Shown one piece after another: positions 37,714 through 46,109 of a DNA stretch of 64,000 nucleotides. This stretch comes from Microcoleus sp. bin38.metabat.b11b12b14.051 (GTDB lineage: Bacteria > Cyanobacteriota > Cyanobacteriia > Cyanobacteriales > Microcoleaceae). Numbering within the stretch: position 1 is the first letter of the stretch; each line of letters begins with the position of its first letter. The notes beneath the pieces were generated by a model that saw nothing but the letters and a program-made list of their open reading frames with translations, was not told the DNA's origin and made no database searches. Position numbers and translations under genes: made by a program. The stretch spans positions 327,405-391,404 of the forward strand of contig NZ_JAAFKD010000002.1 of assembly GCF_013299165.1 (NCBI RefSeq), in the 5' to 3' direction.

Positions 37714-37734
37714 CAAATGACAAATGACAAATGA
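37714..37734. repeat. Heptamer tandem repeat (CAAATGA)3
   Basis: Three copies of caaatga lie directly downstream of the TetR gene stop. The word is the complement of the gtcattt repeats at 11078-11119. Confidence 0.85.
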
Positions 37735-38349
37735 CTAATCCTTAACTAAAACTCCATTTAGAAAAATCTCTGCCAATCCTTCCGCCATTTCCTGCATTTC
37801 CTGCGGAGAAGCATTGGGTTCCATAATTGTATTCTGACTGAAACCGGCGACAGCAAACATTCCCAAAAATACCTGAGCGACAATCTTTGGATTCATCTTC
37901 CGATAAACTCCTTTTTCCATTGCCGTTTCAAAAAAAGCCTCAGCCACAACGCTCATTTTTCCGATGACTTCTAACTGAATTTTATCCCTCAAATCGGGAT
38001 GAAACTGCGCCTCCAAAAAACAAACCCGCATCATATCGCTATTTTCGCGGATATTCAACATCCGCCTACGCATGACTTGAGCCACAGCTTTGTAACTACC
38101 CATCTCGCTCAATTCAGTCAGCAAATCTGTTAGTATTTCCACCCATCCTTCCGTCGCCACCTCAATCAAAATCGCTTTTTTATTATCAAAATGCCGAAAT
38201 AGCGTACCCTCTGCCACCCCCGCCGCCGCTGCTAAATCGCGAGTAGTCGTACCGTCATATCCGCTGCGAGCAAATAACCGCTGAGCTGCTTGTAAAATTC
38301 GTTTCTTAGTTTCTGTTTCTGAAGGAGGAGACTGATTAAAAATTCGCAT
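37735..38349 (-). CDS. TetR/AcrR family transcriptional regulator
   Basis: The 204-residue protein has an N-terminal helix-turn-helix (KRILQAAQRLFARSGYDG, DLAAAAGVAEGTLFRHF) and a ligand-binding C-terminal domain of the TetR type (about 65-200). TetR proteins repress neighbouring or distant genes until a small ligand binds. The adjacent gene on the other side (M16 protease at 38804) is divergent, so it could share this control region. Ligand unknown. Confidence 0.92.
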   Translation of the reverse strand: MRIFNQSPPSETETKKRILQAAQRLFARSGYDGTTTRDLAAAAGVAEGTLFRHFDNKKAILIEVATEGWVEILTDLLTELSEMGSYKAVAQVMRRRMLNIRENSDMMRVCFLEAQFHPDLRDKIQLEVIGKMSVVAEAFFETAMEKGVYRKMNPKIVAQVFLGMFAVAGFSQNTIMEPNASPQEMQEMAEGLAEIFLNGVLVKD

Positions 38350-38803
38350 GGCTTTGGAATGGGTAATTGGCGATTTAGTTAGAAGGAAGAAGGAAGAAGT
38401 CCGATGGAAGTCGGAAGAAGTCCGATGGAAGTCGGAAGTCGGAAGAAGGAAGAATGCCTTTCGGCTTGGCTCAAGGTAAACAGAAGTTAGAAGACATACA
38501 CAGCAAGCTTGAGCGCGAGCCCTATTTTACGTTTAATTAGGTGGATTCACTTGGAACTGTGGGTTTGGGACGGGCGGGCGAAATAATGTTAAGTTTTAAG
38601 CTGTGCGCGATTTTAATCTCAAACTCAAAACTCCTTGCCGAACCCCAGACCATTTTTGTGATTTGCTGTATCAGCGTAACATCTGCGGCGCAACAGATCG
38701 CTTATGCCTCAAAAAATCTTTATCCTTAAACAAGAATCTCTTGTATTCGGCACAAACCTCAGGTTTGACAATCCAAAATCTAAAATCTAAAATCTAAAAT
38801 CGA
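38350..38803. other. Divergent intergenic region with GAAGTCGGAAG-type repeats and a heptamer repeat
   Basis: It holds purine-rich imperfect repeats (ggaagaagtccgatggaagtcgg..., 38380-38455). A TCTAAAA heptamer array lies at 38770-38800, just before the M16 gene. No gene is supported. Confidence 0.6.
38768..38800 (+). repeat. Heptamer tandem repeat (AATCTAA)n
   Basis: Three to four copies of the aatctaa heptamer lie immediately upstream of the M16 protease start at 38804, in the same relation to a start codon as the repeat at 9748. Confidence 0.85.
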
Positions 38804-40399
38804 ATGATCCCGCTGTTCCAAAAACCTCGCGTGGCGAAGCTATCCCATAGGGAATCGCCCAAACGTAAAACTCGATTCATCGCCTCCCTACTCGCGGCTG
38901 TGCTGCTGTGGTGGGGGATTTCACCCGAAATCGCCCTCGCCCGCGAGAACCCCGCTAGCGGCTCCCAATTAGTGTCTGTGCAACCGTCGCTCGATCGCGT
39001 AATCAAGCAAGTCACGGAATTTAAGCTCGACAATGGCATGACTTTCGTGGTGCTCGAAAGGCCCAGATCCCCGGTAGCATCGTTTCTAATTCACGCCGAC
39101 GTGGGAGGGGCTAACGAACCCGACGGCCAAACCGGAGTCGCCCACTACCTGGAACATTTAGCATTTAAAGGTACGCCAAAAATCGGCACTACTGACTACA
39201 AAGCCGAAAAACCGCTGCTAGAAAAACAAGATCAACTCTTCGAGCAAATGCAAGCAGCGAAGGCTAGTAGCAAAACTGAAGAAGTCGCCAAATTCAAGGC
39301 AGAATTTGACAAGGTTGAAACAGATGCTTTGCAATTTGTCAAGCGCAATGAATTCGGCAAAATCGTCGAACAAGCAGGCGGAGTTGGACTAAATGCCGCT
39401 ACTTCTATCGACTCGACTATGTATTTTTATAGTCTCCCCGCTAACAAATTAGAACTGTGGATGTCGCTGGAATCTGAGCGTTTTCTAGAGCCTGTGTTTC
39501 GGGAATTTTATAAGGAAAAACAGGTAATTCTAGAAGAACGGAGGCTGCGAACTGAAAATTCGGCGATCGGGCAAATGGTCGAAGTTTTTGCTGACAAAGC
39601 TTTCTCTGTTCATCCTTACCGTCGCCCGGTAATTGGCTACACTGAAGATATTAAGAACCTCACCCGTAGCCAAGTGCAGACTTTTTTCGATAGTCACTAC
39701 ATCCCCAGCAAACTGACTGTGGCCGTTGTAGGAGACGTGAAAGCTGCCGAGGTGAAGCGTCTCGCTCAAATTTATTTCGGCCGCTACAAGGCGAAACCAG
39801 CGCCTCCTGAATTGCAGATTGTGGAGCCTCCCCAAACGCAAACAAAGGAAGTCACGCTGAAGTTAAAAACTCAACCTTGGTATTTGGAAGGATACCACAG
39901 GCCGGCGATGAATCATCCCGACAATGCGGTTTATGAAATCATTGGTTCTTTGCTCAGCAGCGGCCGCACTTCTCGGCTTTACAAATCCTTGGTAGAACAA
40001 CAGCAATTGGCGCTAGCTGCTCAAGGTTTTAGCGGTTATCCGGGGGAAAAGTACCCGAATTTGATGCTGTTTTACGCTCAAACTGCTCCTGGCAAAACGG
40101 TTGATGAGGTGGCGGTGGCTTTGAGCAAGGAAATCGATCGCCTAAAAACTGATCCGGTGTCTGCTTTGGAGCTGGAGCGGGTGAAAACTCAGGCGAGAGC
40201 GGGTTTGTTGCGATCGCTCAATTCTAATATGGGTATGGCTTTTTCGCTGCTGGACTATCAAGTGAAAACTGGTTCGTGGAAAAATTTGTTTAAGCAATTG
40301 GATGCGATCGCGGCTGTTGCTCCTGCTGACATTCAACGTGTCGCTAAGGCAACTTTCCGCCCGGAAAATCGCACGATTGGTAAGCTTTTGTCGCTTTAA
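38804..40399 (+). CDS. M16 family zinc metallopeptidase (pitrilysin/PMP-like, catalytic subunit)
   Basis: The 531-residue protein has the inverted zinc motif HYLEH (residues 114-118) and a downstream conserved Glu in the QVILEERRLR region, so it should be catalytic. An N-terminal hydrophobic segment (about 25-46) ending in ALA suggests export. Two M16 half domains follow. The next gene, 300 bp on, is a second M16 protein lacking the zinc motif, so the two probably form the active/inactive heterodimer typical of the family. The first 24 residues are encoded by a small dispersed repeat (see findings). Confidence 0.9.
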   Translation: MIPLFQKPRVAKLSHRESPKRKTRFIASLLAAVLLWWGISPEIALARENPASGSQLVSVQPSLDRVIKQVTEFKLDNGMTFVVLERPRSPVASFLIHADVGGANEPDGQTGVAHYLEHLAFKGTPKIGTTDYKAEKPLLEKQDQLFEQMQAAKASSKTEEVAKFKAEFDKVETDALQFVKRNEFGKIVEQAGGVGLNAATSIDSTMYFYSLPANKLELWMSLESERFLEPVFREFYKEKQVILEERRLRTENSAIGQMVEVFADKAFSVHPYRRPVIGYTEDIKNLTRSQVQTFFDSHYIPSKLTVAVVGDVKAAEVKRLAQIYFGRYKAKPAPPELQIVEPPQTQTKEVTLKLKTQPWYLEGYHRPAMNHPDNAVYEIIGSLLSSGRTSRLYKSLVEQQQLALAAQGFSGYPGEKYPNLMLFYAQTAPGKTVDEVAVALSKEIDRLKTDPVSALELERVKTQARAGLLRSLNSNMGMAFSLLDYQVKTGSWKNLFKQLDAIAAVAPADIQRVAKATFRPENRTIGKLLSL

Positions 40400-40700
40400 G
40401 AAGAAGGAAGAAGTGTTAACTTAAGGTCAAACCCTCAGTCCGGCAGGGGTTTAAACCCCTGCCTCATAGCGAAAGTCCTCTAAAGAGGACTCATGAGTTA
40501 TTTAGTCCTCTTCAGAGGACTTTCGCTATAAGAGGGGGACTTCAGTCCCTGGCGGTTTTTTGGGCTTAAGTTGACACGAAGGGGAAGAGGACAGAATAAA
40601 GAAATAAGGGAGAAATTCTGGTTTCCAGGCTTTATCTGGGAACGCAGATCCAGAGGCTGTGCCTCCTCGAATCGTCAAAAGATAAATATTAGGAGCAAGA
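40400..40700. other. Spacer between the M16 genes with two palindromes
   Basis: It holds a 22-bp perfect palindrome (40442-40463, ggcaggggtttaaacccctg...) and a larger nested hairpin (40467-40528). It could weaken cotranscription of the two protease genes. Confidence 0.6.
40442..40528. repeat. Palindrome cluster of the dispersed 'gtcctctaaagaggac' type
   Basis: A 22-bp perfect palindrome is followed by tagcgaaagtcctct (40467) and its 15-bp complement (ending 40528), with inner gtcctc/gaggac stems. It is folded DNA/RNA without coding capacity, of the same style as the palindromes at 16904, 46053 and 63268. Confidence 0.8.
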
Positions 40701-42182
40701 ATGAAAAGGACTAAATTGAGACTGAAAAAAGTAAAGTTATTTCTGCTGGCATTTTGCTTTTTTACTGTTTCACTTGGCACATTTAATTTATTACCTTCCC
40801 TAGCGGCTGGGCCGAAGCATTACGATGAATTAAAATTCCCGCCGGTGCCAGAAATCAAACTGCCTAAATACACTCGCTTCGAGCTAAAAAATGGCATCCG
40901 CGTGTATCTGATGGAAGATAAAGAACTACCGCTAGTGGGGGGAACGGCGCTATTTCGCACGGGCGATCGTTTTGAACCTGCTGACAAAATCGGATTAGGA
41001 GGTTTGACTGGAGAAGTGATGCGAACTGGTGGCACGAGCCGGCATACGGCTGATGAATTAAATCAGTTGCTAGAACAGCGAGCAGCTTCGGTAGAAACGG
41101 GGATTGATATTACTTCTGGTAGCGCTAATTTTAGTGCTTTAGCTGAAGATGTAGAACCTGTTTTTGATTTGTTTTCGGAAGTGATTCGCGAGCCAAGTTT
41201 TGCTAAGGAAAAGTTGGATTTAGCTAAGAATCAAGAGCAAGGTGGCATCGCTCGCCGCAATGACGATCCTAACGATATTACGGGCCGGGAGTTTCAAAAG
41301 TTAATTTATGGCGATCGCAGTCCCTACGCGCGCACAGCAGAATACAAGACTATCGCCAATATTTCCCGGGACGATTTGGTGGGTTTCTACCAGAAGTATT
41401 TCCACCCCAAGAATATGATTTTGGGTATTTCTGGCGACTTTGATACTGCTAAAATGCGATCGCTCGTGGAGCAAAAATTCGGCAATTGGGAACCGACTAA
41501 AAGTGCAGAAGTGCCACCCTTACCAACGGTATCGCCCGCCACTCAAGGCGGCATATTTTTGGTGAATCAGCCGCAATTGAGTCAAAGTTACGTGCAGATG
41601 GGGCATTTGGGCGGGATGTTGAACAGCCCAGATTACGGTGCTCTTGACGTAATGAACGGGGTTTTGAACGGTTTTGGCGGGCGTTTGTTCAATAATGTGC
41701 GATCGCGCCAAGGCTTAGCCTACACGGTTTACGCGGCTTGGAGTCCGAGATTTGACTATCCTGGGACGTTTGTAGCTGGGGGTCAAACGCGATCGGACGC
41801 GACAGTACCGTTTATCAAGGCAATTCGCGCTGAGATCGATCGAATCCGCACCGAACCAATTACCGCCGAAGAATTAGCTTTTGCTAAAGATTCTACCGTC
41901 AATTCTTTCATCTTCAAATTTGAAAATCCGAATCAAACTTTGTCGCGATTAATGCGCTACGAATACTACGGTTATCCCGAAGATTTCATTTTTCGCTACC
42001 GCCGCAGCGTCGAAGCAGCGACAATTGCTGACGTGCAGCGCGTAGCTAAGACTTACTTGAAACCTGAGAATTTGGTAACGTTAGTAGTAGGAAATACTGA
42101 TGGAATTCAACCGCCATTATCGAGTTTAGGAACTTCGGTAAAAGTGCAATCTGTTGATATCACAATTCCCTCGGCGACTTAA
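40701..42182 (+). CDS. M16 family peptidase, zinc-motif-less subunit
   Basis: The 493-residue protein has a signal-like segment at 15-35, and an M16 fold (ELKNGIRVYLMEDKELPLVG, LEQRAASVETGIDI, NNVRSRQGLAYTVYAAW). The HxxEH site is replaced by LTGEVMRTGGT, so it cannot bind zinc in the normal way. It most likely pairs with the preceding catalytic subunit to hold peptide substrates. AGGAG lies 6 bases before ATG 40701. Its 3' end is partly duplicated at 43596. Confidence 0.9.
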   Translation: MKRTKLRLKKVKLFLLAFCFFTVSLGTFNLLPSLAAGPKHYDELKFPPVPEIKLPKYTRFELKNGIRVYLMEDKELPLVGGTALFRTGDRFEPADKIGLGGLTGEVMRTGGTSRHTADELNQLLEQRAASVETGIDITSGSANFSALAEDVEPVFDLFSEVIREPSFAKEKLDLAKNQEQGGIARRNDDPNDITGREFQKLIYGDRSPYARTAEYKTIANISRDDLVGFYQKYFHPKNMILGISGDFDTAKMRSLVEQKFGNWEPTKSAEVPPLPTVSPATQGGIFLVNQPQLSQSYVQMGHLGGMLNSPDYGALDVMNGVLNGFGGRLFNNVRSRQGLAYTVYAAWSPRFDYPGTFVAGGQTRSDATVPFIKAIRAEIDRIRTEPITAEELAFAKDSTVNSFIFKFENPNQTLSRLMRYEYYGYPEDFIFRYRRSVEAATIADVQRVAKTYLKPENLVTLVVGNTDGIQPPLSSLGTSVKVQSVDITIPSAT

Positions 42183-42240
42183 TCGATGATTCGTGTGACG
42201 CATCAGACTATTGTGTGGTGCGTCACTGTGAGATTGTGGA
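42129..42240 (+). repeat. Left copy of direct repeat flanking the methyltransferase gene
   Basis: The last 54 bp of the M16 gene plus about 60 bp downstream. A close copy is at 43596-43706, i.e. 1467 bp further on. Both include gatgattcgtgtgacgca and gtgtggtgcgtc. Confidence 0.85.
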
Positions 42241-42293
42241 TGATCTAATTTGTAAATTTTCGATGGCGAACCTTACGGCTACTGAATAATATA

Positions 42294-43547
42294 ATGAATA
42301 TCAACACGCCAGAGCAATTCGAGTTAGTTTTATGTTCTAGTATAGAAAGTCAAGAATTTGTCAGATTAACTTTAGGAAAATATAGAGGAGAAGAAGACGG
42401 TTTAACTAAAATTATTGTGAGAATCGTACAATTTAAATCAAGCATAAAACTTTCTTTTACCTATAGCTACAAAACCAAAGAAATAGTAAAAAACCACCCA
42501 ATCGAAGAGGGAGTAGACTTAATCAAAACCCTTATTGGCAGTGAATTCATGAGTATTAGATTATTCTCAATCAAGCAAGATGTTCAACTTGAATATGGCA
42601 GAGATAAAAATCCTAAACTTCATTTTATTAAACCCACTTTTGCCAATCCTGTTGATACGACTCCCCAGGAACACGATCACAGGAAGAAACGGTATATTGA
42701 ATCCGAAAATAATGTATATCTCAGAGCATTAGGCATTACCAATAATCAAGGTAATGTCGTAAAAACGATGGAAGATAAGTTCAGACAGATAAATAAATTT
42801 GTTGAAATCATACATGGCTTACTTGAATCATCAGGATTGGCAGCGAAGAGTCATATCTCTGTAGTTGATATGGGTTCAGGTAAGGGATACTTAACCTTCG
42901 CAATATATGATTTTTTGAACAATATTTTAGACAAAGAAGCATCAGTTGTCGGTATAGAAAGCAGAATACATTTAGTAGATTTTTGTAACTCTGTTGCCCA
43001 ATCAGTTAATTTTGAAAGGTTACATTTCGAGCAAGGAAATATTAGTAACTATAGCGCAGAAAAATCTGACATAACCATCGCACTTCATGCGTGCGATACT
43101 GCAACAGATGATGCGATTTATAAAGGGATACAGTCTGATTCTTCTTTGATCATCCTAGCACCATGCTGCCACAAGCAAGTTAGGAAACAGATTCATCCGA
43201 ATATAGTTTTGAAGGATCTCCTAAAGTCTGGTATTTTGCTAGAGAGGCAATCGGAAATAGTGACTGATGGATTAAGGGCACTTTTACTTGAGTTATCTGG
43301 CTATAAGACTAAGGTTTTTGAGTTTATAGCTGCTGAACATACGAGTAAAAATATAATGATTGTGGGAATCAAAAGCAATCATAGTATTAATAACGAGCAG
43401 ATTGTTGAACAAATCAAAGAAATCAAAAAACTTTATGGAATTAACTTTCACTATTTAGAAACTTTACTATTTCCCGACCTCTTTCTTTACCCTAATTTAG
43501 CTACTATAATTAATCCTGAGTTGGTAAACGATTGCCCTATAACTTAG
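42294..43547 (+). CDS. SAM-dependent methyltransferase, METTL25/PF13679-like
   Basis: The 417-residue protein has a central class I methyltransferase fold: VVDMGSGKGYLTFAIYDF (SAM loop, about residue 195), VVGIESR (motif II acidic residue), ALHACDTATDDAI (motif IV) and the APCCHKQVR signature typical of the Methyltransf_32 family. The N-terminal 180 residues are family-specific, with a KKRYIESENNVYLRALGI segment. Substrate unknown; eukaryotic relatives modify histidine or are uncharacterised. The gene is markedly more AT-rich than its neighbours (many AAA, ATT, TTA codons) and sits between direct repeats, so recent acquisition is likely. Confidence 0.82.
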   Translation: MNINTPEQFELVLCSSIESQEFVRLTLGKYRGEEDGLTKIIVRIVQFKSSIKLSFTYSYKTKEIVKNHPIEEGVDLIKTLIGSEFMSIRLFSIKQDVQLEYGRDKNPKLHFIKPTFANPVDTTPQEHDHRKKRYIESENNVYLRALGITNNQGNVVKTMEDKFRQINKFVEIIHGLLESSGLAAKSHISVVDMGSGKGYLTFAIYDFLNNILDKEASVVGIESRIHLVDFCNSVAQSVNFERLHFEQGNISNYSAEKSDITIALHACDTATDDAIYKGIQSDSSLIILAPCCHKQVRKQIHPNIVLKDLLKSGILLERQSEIVTDGLRALLLELSGYKTKVFEFIAAEHTSKNIMIVGIKSNHSINNEQIVEQIKEIKKLYGINFHYLETLLFPDLFLYPNLATIINPELVNDCPIT

Positions 43548-43595
43548 GCTTAGCTTGAATTCGCCGAAGTGCATATTTTCCGATTTTGTAATATG

Positions 43596-43649
43596 GGAAC
43601 TTCGGTAAAAGTGCAATCTGTTGATCTCATAATTCCATCGGCGACTTGA
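43596..43649 (+). pseudogene. Duplicated 3' tail of the M16 gene
   Basis: In frame this reads GTSVKVQSVDLIIPSAT and a stop, differing only slightly from the true C-terminus (GTSVKVQSVDITIPSAT) at 42129-42182. It proves that the methyltransferase gene was inserted by, or led to, a duplication of this end. Confidence 0.9.
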
Positions 43650-43740
43650 CGATGATTCGTGTGACGCAGCAGACTATTGTGTGGTGCGTCGCTATGAGAT
43701 TGTCGATTTTATTTGTGGATTTTGGATAGCGACACACCCT

Positions 43741-43895
43741 ACGGCGAACTGTGTTTGGTAGGGTGCATCGCTGCTAAAAATCGTATATTTTTTGTGAATT
43801 TGCAATGGCGACGCACCTGACTATTGTGTGGTGCGTCGGTGTGAGATTGTCGCTCTTGGTTGTGAATTTGCGATCGCGACACACCCTACGGCTAC
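43741..43895 (+). repeat. Left copy of direct repeat flanking the KilA-N gene
   Basis: About 155 bp beginning acggcgaactg and ending caccctacggct. A diverged direct copy lies at 45088-45239, on the other side of the KilA-N gene. Confidence 0.8.
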
Positions 43896-44153
43896 CGCAA
43901 AATACAACCCGGAGAAACGAGGTTGGTTTCGGAGTGGTCGGGAATTCGGATGGCAGTAAGCTTGTTGCATCCTTGCGATTGACGCTCCATGTATTGTTTG
44001 TCAATTCCCCAGCCGCTTATCCATCACCTGAACAAGAACCATACAGTAATGCAGTAATCTACACATCACAAGTAAGGTAAACCGTACACCCTACTTTTTT
44101 ATAGTCAATATAATTAATGAGTTAGCTTATTGAGCACAAAAGAAAAGGAAAAA

Positions 44154-44987
44154 ATGCAAAACATTGAACATCAAGTTGGTGAATTAGTCGTCACTCAGCG
44201 TAAAATAGATGGCTATATTAGTGCGAATAAATTAACAAAAGCATACCAGAAGCAAACAGGTAAATATCGAAACCCTAACCAGTGGTTTGATAAGGATAGA
44301 ATTAATGAATTTTTAGAGCTTTTATCTTCTAAAACAGGACTTGAAGTTTATGAACTCGTCCAAAAAAAAGGAGAGGGTAAAAACTGCGAAACCTGGATTC
44401 ATCCTAAGCTGGCTGTTTCCTTTGCCACGTGGCTATCTCCCGAATTTGAAATGATGGTGTCTGAATGGGTAGAACTATGGCTTTTTGCAGGTCAAGCGCC
44501 GGCAACTCAAGAGCCTGTTGCTTTACATCCTTATCAGCGCGTTTGGTACGAACGCTTAAGGCTGTTTGAGCAAAATACAACGCTACCTAAAGGTCAATGG
44601 TGTATTTTTGAGGAAATCGGTAAATTAATGAGGAAATTAGAAGCGAAAAACATACTCTTATATGATAGATCAACTATTGATATTTCAGTAGGGAGAGCCT
44701 GGTGTACATGGTTGAGACAAAACAAATTTGACACCGACTTCGAGCAATATACCCACCATTATCCCGATCGAAGGGGTGAACAATTAGCTAATGTTTATCC
44801 TTATGATTTACTGGGAAAATTTCATCAATGGCTAGAAGACACTTACATACCTGACAAATTTCCTGAATATGTCAGACAATTTGTAAATCCCGAAGAGTGC
44901 AAGTTAATTTCAGAAGCTCTTGGCTGTGAAATTAAACCCGTCAACAAAAGGCTGAAAAGCAATAATGATTCTAGGAATAATGAGTGA
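44154..44987 (+). CDS. KilA-N domain protein
   Basis: The 277-residue protein (ATG 44154, with aaaagga upstream) has a KilA-N domain at about residues 10-110: KIDGYISANKLTKAYQKQTG, NQWFDKDRINEF and the family core WIHPKLAVSFATWLSPEF. KilA-N is a DNA-binding fold of phage and viral regulators. The C-terminal half (VALHPYQRVWYERLRLFEQN onward) is shared with other cyanobacterial KilA-N-like proteins but has no known role. The gene is AT-rich like the methyltransferase and lies between direct repeats. No other phage gene is near, so it is a lone cargo or remnant rather than a prophage. Confidence 0.82.
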   Translation: MQNIEHQVGELVVTQRKIDGYISANKLTKAYQKQTGKYRNPNQWFDKDRINEFLELLSSKTGLEVYELVQKKGEGKNCETWIHPKLAVSFATWLSPEFEMMVSEWVELWLFAGQAPATQEPVALHPYQRVWYERLRLFEQNTTLPKGQWCIFEEIGKLMRKLEAKNILLYDRSTIDISVGRAWCTWLRQNKFDTDFEQYTHHYPDRRGEQLANVYPYDLLGKFHQWLEDTYIPDKFPEYVRQFVNPEECKLISEALGCEIKPVNKRLKSNNDSRNNE

Positions 44988-45087
44988 ACGATATGGAGCT
45001 TTGCTCAGACATGATGCTCCTGCAATAAAGTTAACCGTCACATTAAGTATGCCAAACTCTCAAGCGTTGGGTAGAGTATAGAACCCT

Positions 45088-45239
45088 ACGGCGAACTGTA
45101 TTTTGTAGGGTGCGTCGCTGCCGAAACTTCGCTGGAATTTGTAAATTTTTGAGCGACGCACCTGACGATTGCGCGGTGGGGATATGTGAGATTGTAGATC
45201 GAATTTGGGAATTTGCGATCGCGACGCACCCTACGGCTA
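45088..45239 (+). repeat. Right copy of direct repeat flanking the KilA-N gene
   Basis: Diverged copy of 43741-43895, in the same orientation, sharing gtagggtgcgtcgctgc, gcgacgcacctgac and tttgcgatcgcgac. Confidence 0.8.
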
Positions 45240-45260
45240 ACTAACGAACATCCCGCCGTT

Positions 45261-46007
45261 TCAAGCCAACAAATCGGGATCGACACCCAACTCCCGCAAC
45301 TTTGCCGCCAATAAATCCGCCCGATCGCGTTCCTGTTCCGCCCGCAGGCGTTCCTGTTGGGCCTCTTCCGAGCTCCACAGCAGCAAATTTCCCTGCGAAT
45401 CCCACCAGCGCAGCCAGTTAATAGTTTGCCCCAGCCGTTCCCCCGGCCAAATCCCCAGCCACAAATCCAACTCTGGAATCCGCACCCGTCCTGACGCATC
45501 AGCAGCCTGCGTTTCATAGGCTCCATTTTGCAGATACCGCACTTCCAGCTTGGGCTCGTAGGGGTCGTAAGTCACATAGGTGGGCACTTGCAGAATGTGT
45601 TCGTAGAAGTAGAGCTTGCCGTAGGGAGGAGTCGATCGCACAGACAATTCGCCATAATCTTCATTAGACAAAAACTCCATCACCACCGATACCGGCGCAC
45701 CCTCCAGATTCGGCGTGTAGCTGCGGCGAATCGTGCCCTCTGCGACTCGATGCACTTGCGGCACGTAAAGCCAATCCGGCGCTTTGACTACAGTCTTGTT
45801 ATTGATAGTTGCTACCAATCCAAAATTAGAAGCAATTAGGGCATTTTGTTCGATACATCCGGCTGCCCCCAAAGCATCGGTAAGGCCGGCTGCAAGGGGC
45901 GGTTGTTGAATATTTTCCACAGGATCGTCCGGTAATACAAAGTCGGCTGGTAGGGGTTCCCAGGTGATAGTTAATGCTTTGGAACTGGATGGAATTTGAA
46001 GTACCAT
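45261..46007 (-). CDS. Uma2 family endonuclease-like protein
   Basis: The 248-residue protein is of the DUF820/Uma2 group, very common in cyanobacteria, with a restriction-endonuclease-like (PD-(D/E)XK) fold. Core residues are the Asp in VKAPDWLYVP and Glu in SVVMEFLSNED. The C-terminus is a charged coiled coil (EEAQQERLRAEQERDRADLL). The function is unproven; a nuclease or transposon-linked role is assumed from the fold. ATG 46007. Confidence 0.88.
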   Translation of the reverse strand: MVLQIPSSSKALTITWEPLPADFVLPDDPVENIQQPPLAAGLTDALGAAGCIEQNALIASNFGLVATINNKTVVKAPDWLYVPQVHRVAEGTIRRSYTPNLEGAPVSVVMEFLSNEDYGELSVRSTPPYGKLYFYEHILQVPTYVTYDPYEPKLEVRYLQNGAYETQAADASGRVRIPELDLWLGIWPGERLGQTINWLRWWDSQGNLLLWSSEEAQQERLRAEQERDRADLLAAKLRELGVDPDLLA

Positions 46008-46052
46008 GAGCTACATACCATTTTAGATTTTAGATTGGAAAAGAAGGTGTTT

Positions 46053-46100
46053 GTAGTGAGGACTTTAGTCCTTCTTTTTGCGGACTAAAGTCCTCACTAC
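46053..46100. repeat. 19-bp perfect palindrome of the 'gtagtgaggactttagtcc' family
   Basis: Stem gtagtgaggactttagtcc (46053-46071) and its complement (46082-46100) with a 10-base loop. It lies between asnS and the Uma2 gene and may end transcription of asnS. The same word makes up the arrays at 56721 and 63268. Confidence 0.9.
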
Positions 46101-46109
46101 GAACCTTAA

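Larger units (their letters stand above)
43548..44153. other. Repeat-rich spacer between methyltransferase and KilA-N genes
   Basis: It holds the M16 tail copy and two further copies of the 'gtgcgtcgc...caccctacgg' repeat (43650-43745 and 43741-43895). No intact gene is seen. Confidence 0.7.

Noticed and set aside
44154..44987. Prophage suggested by the KilA-N gene
   Set aside because: No structural, integrase or lysis gene is near; a lone gene between repeats.
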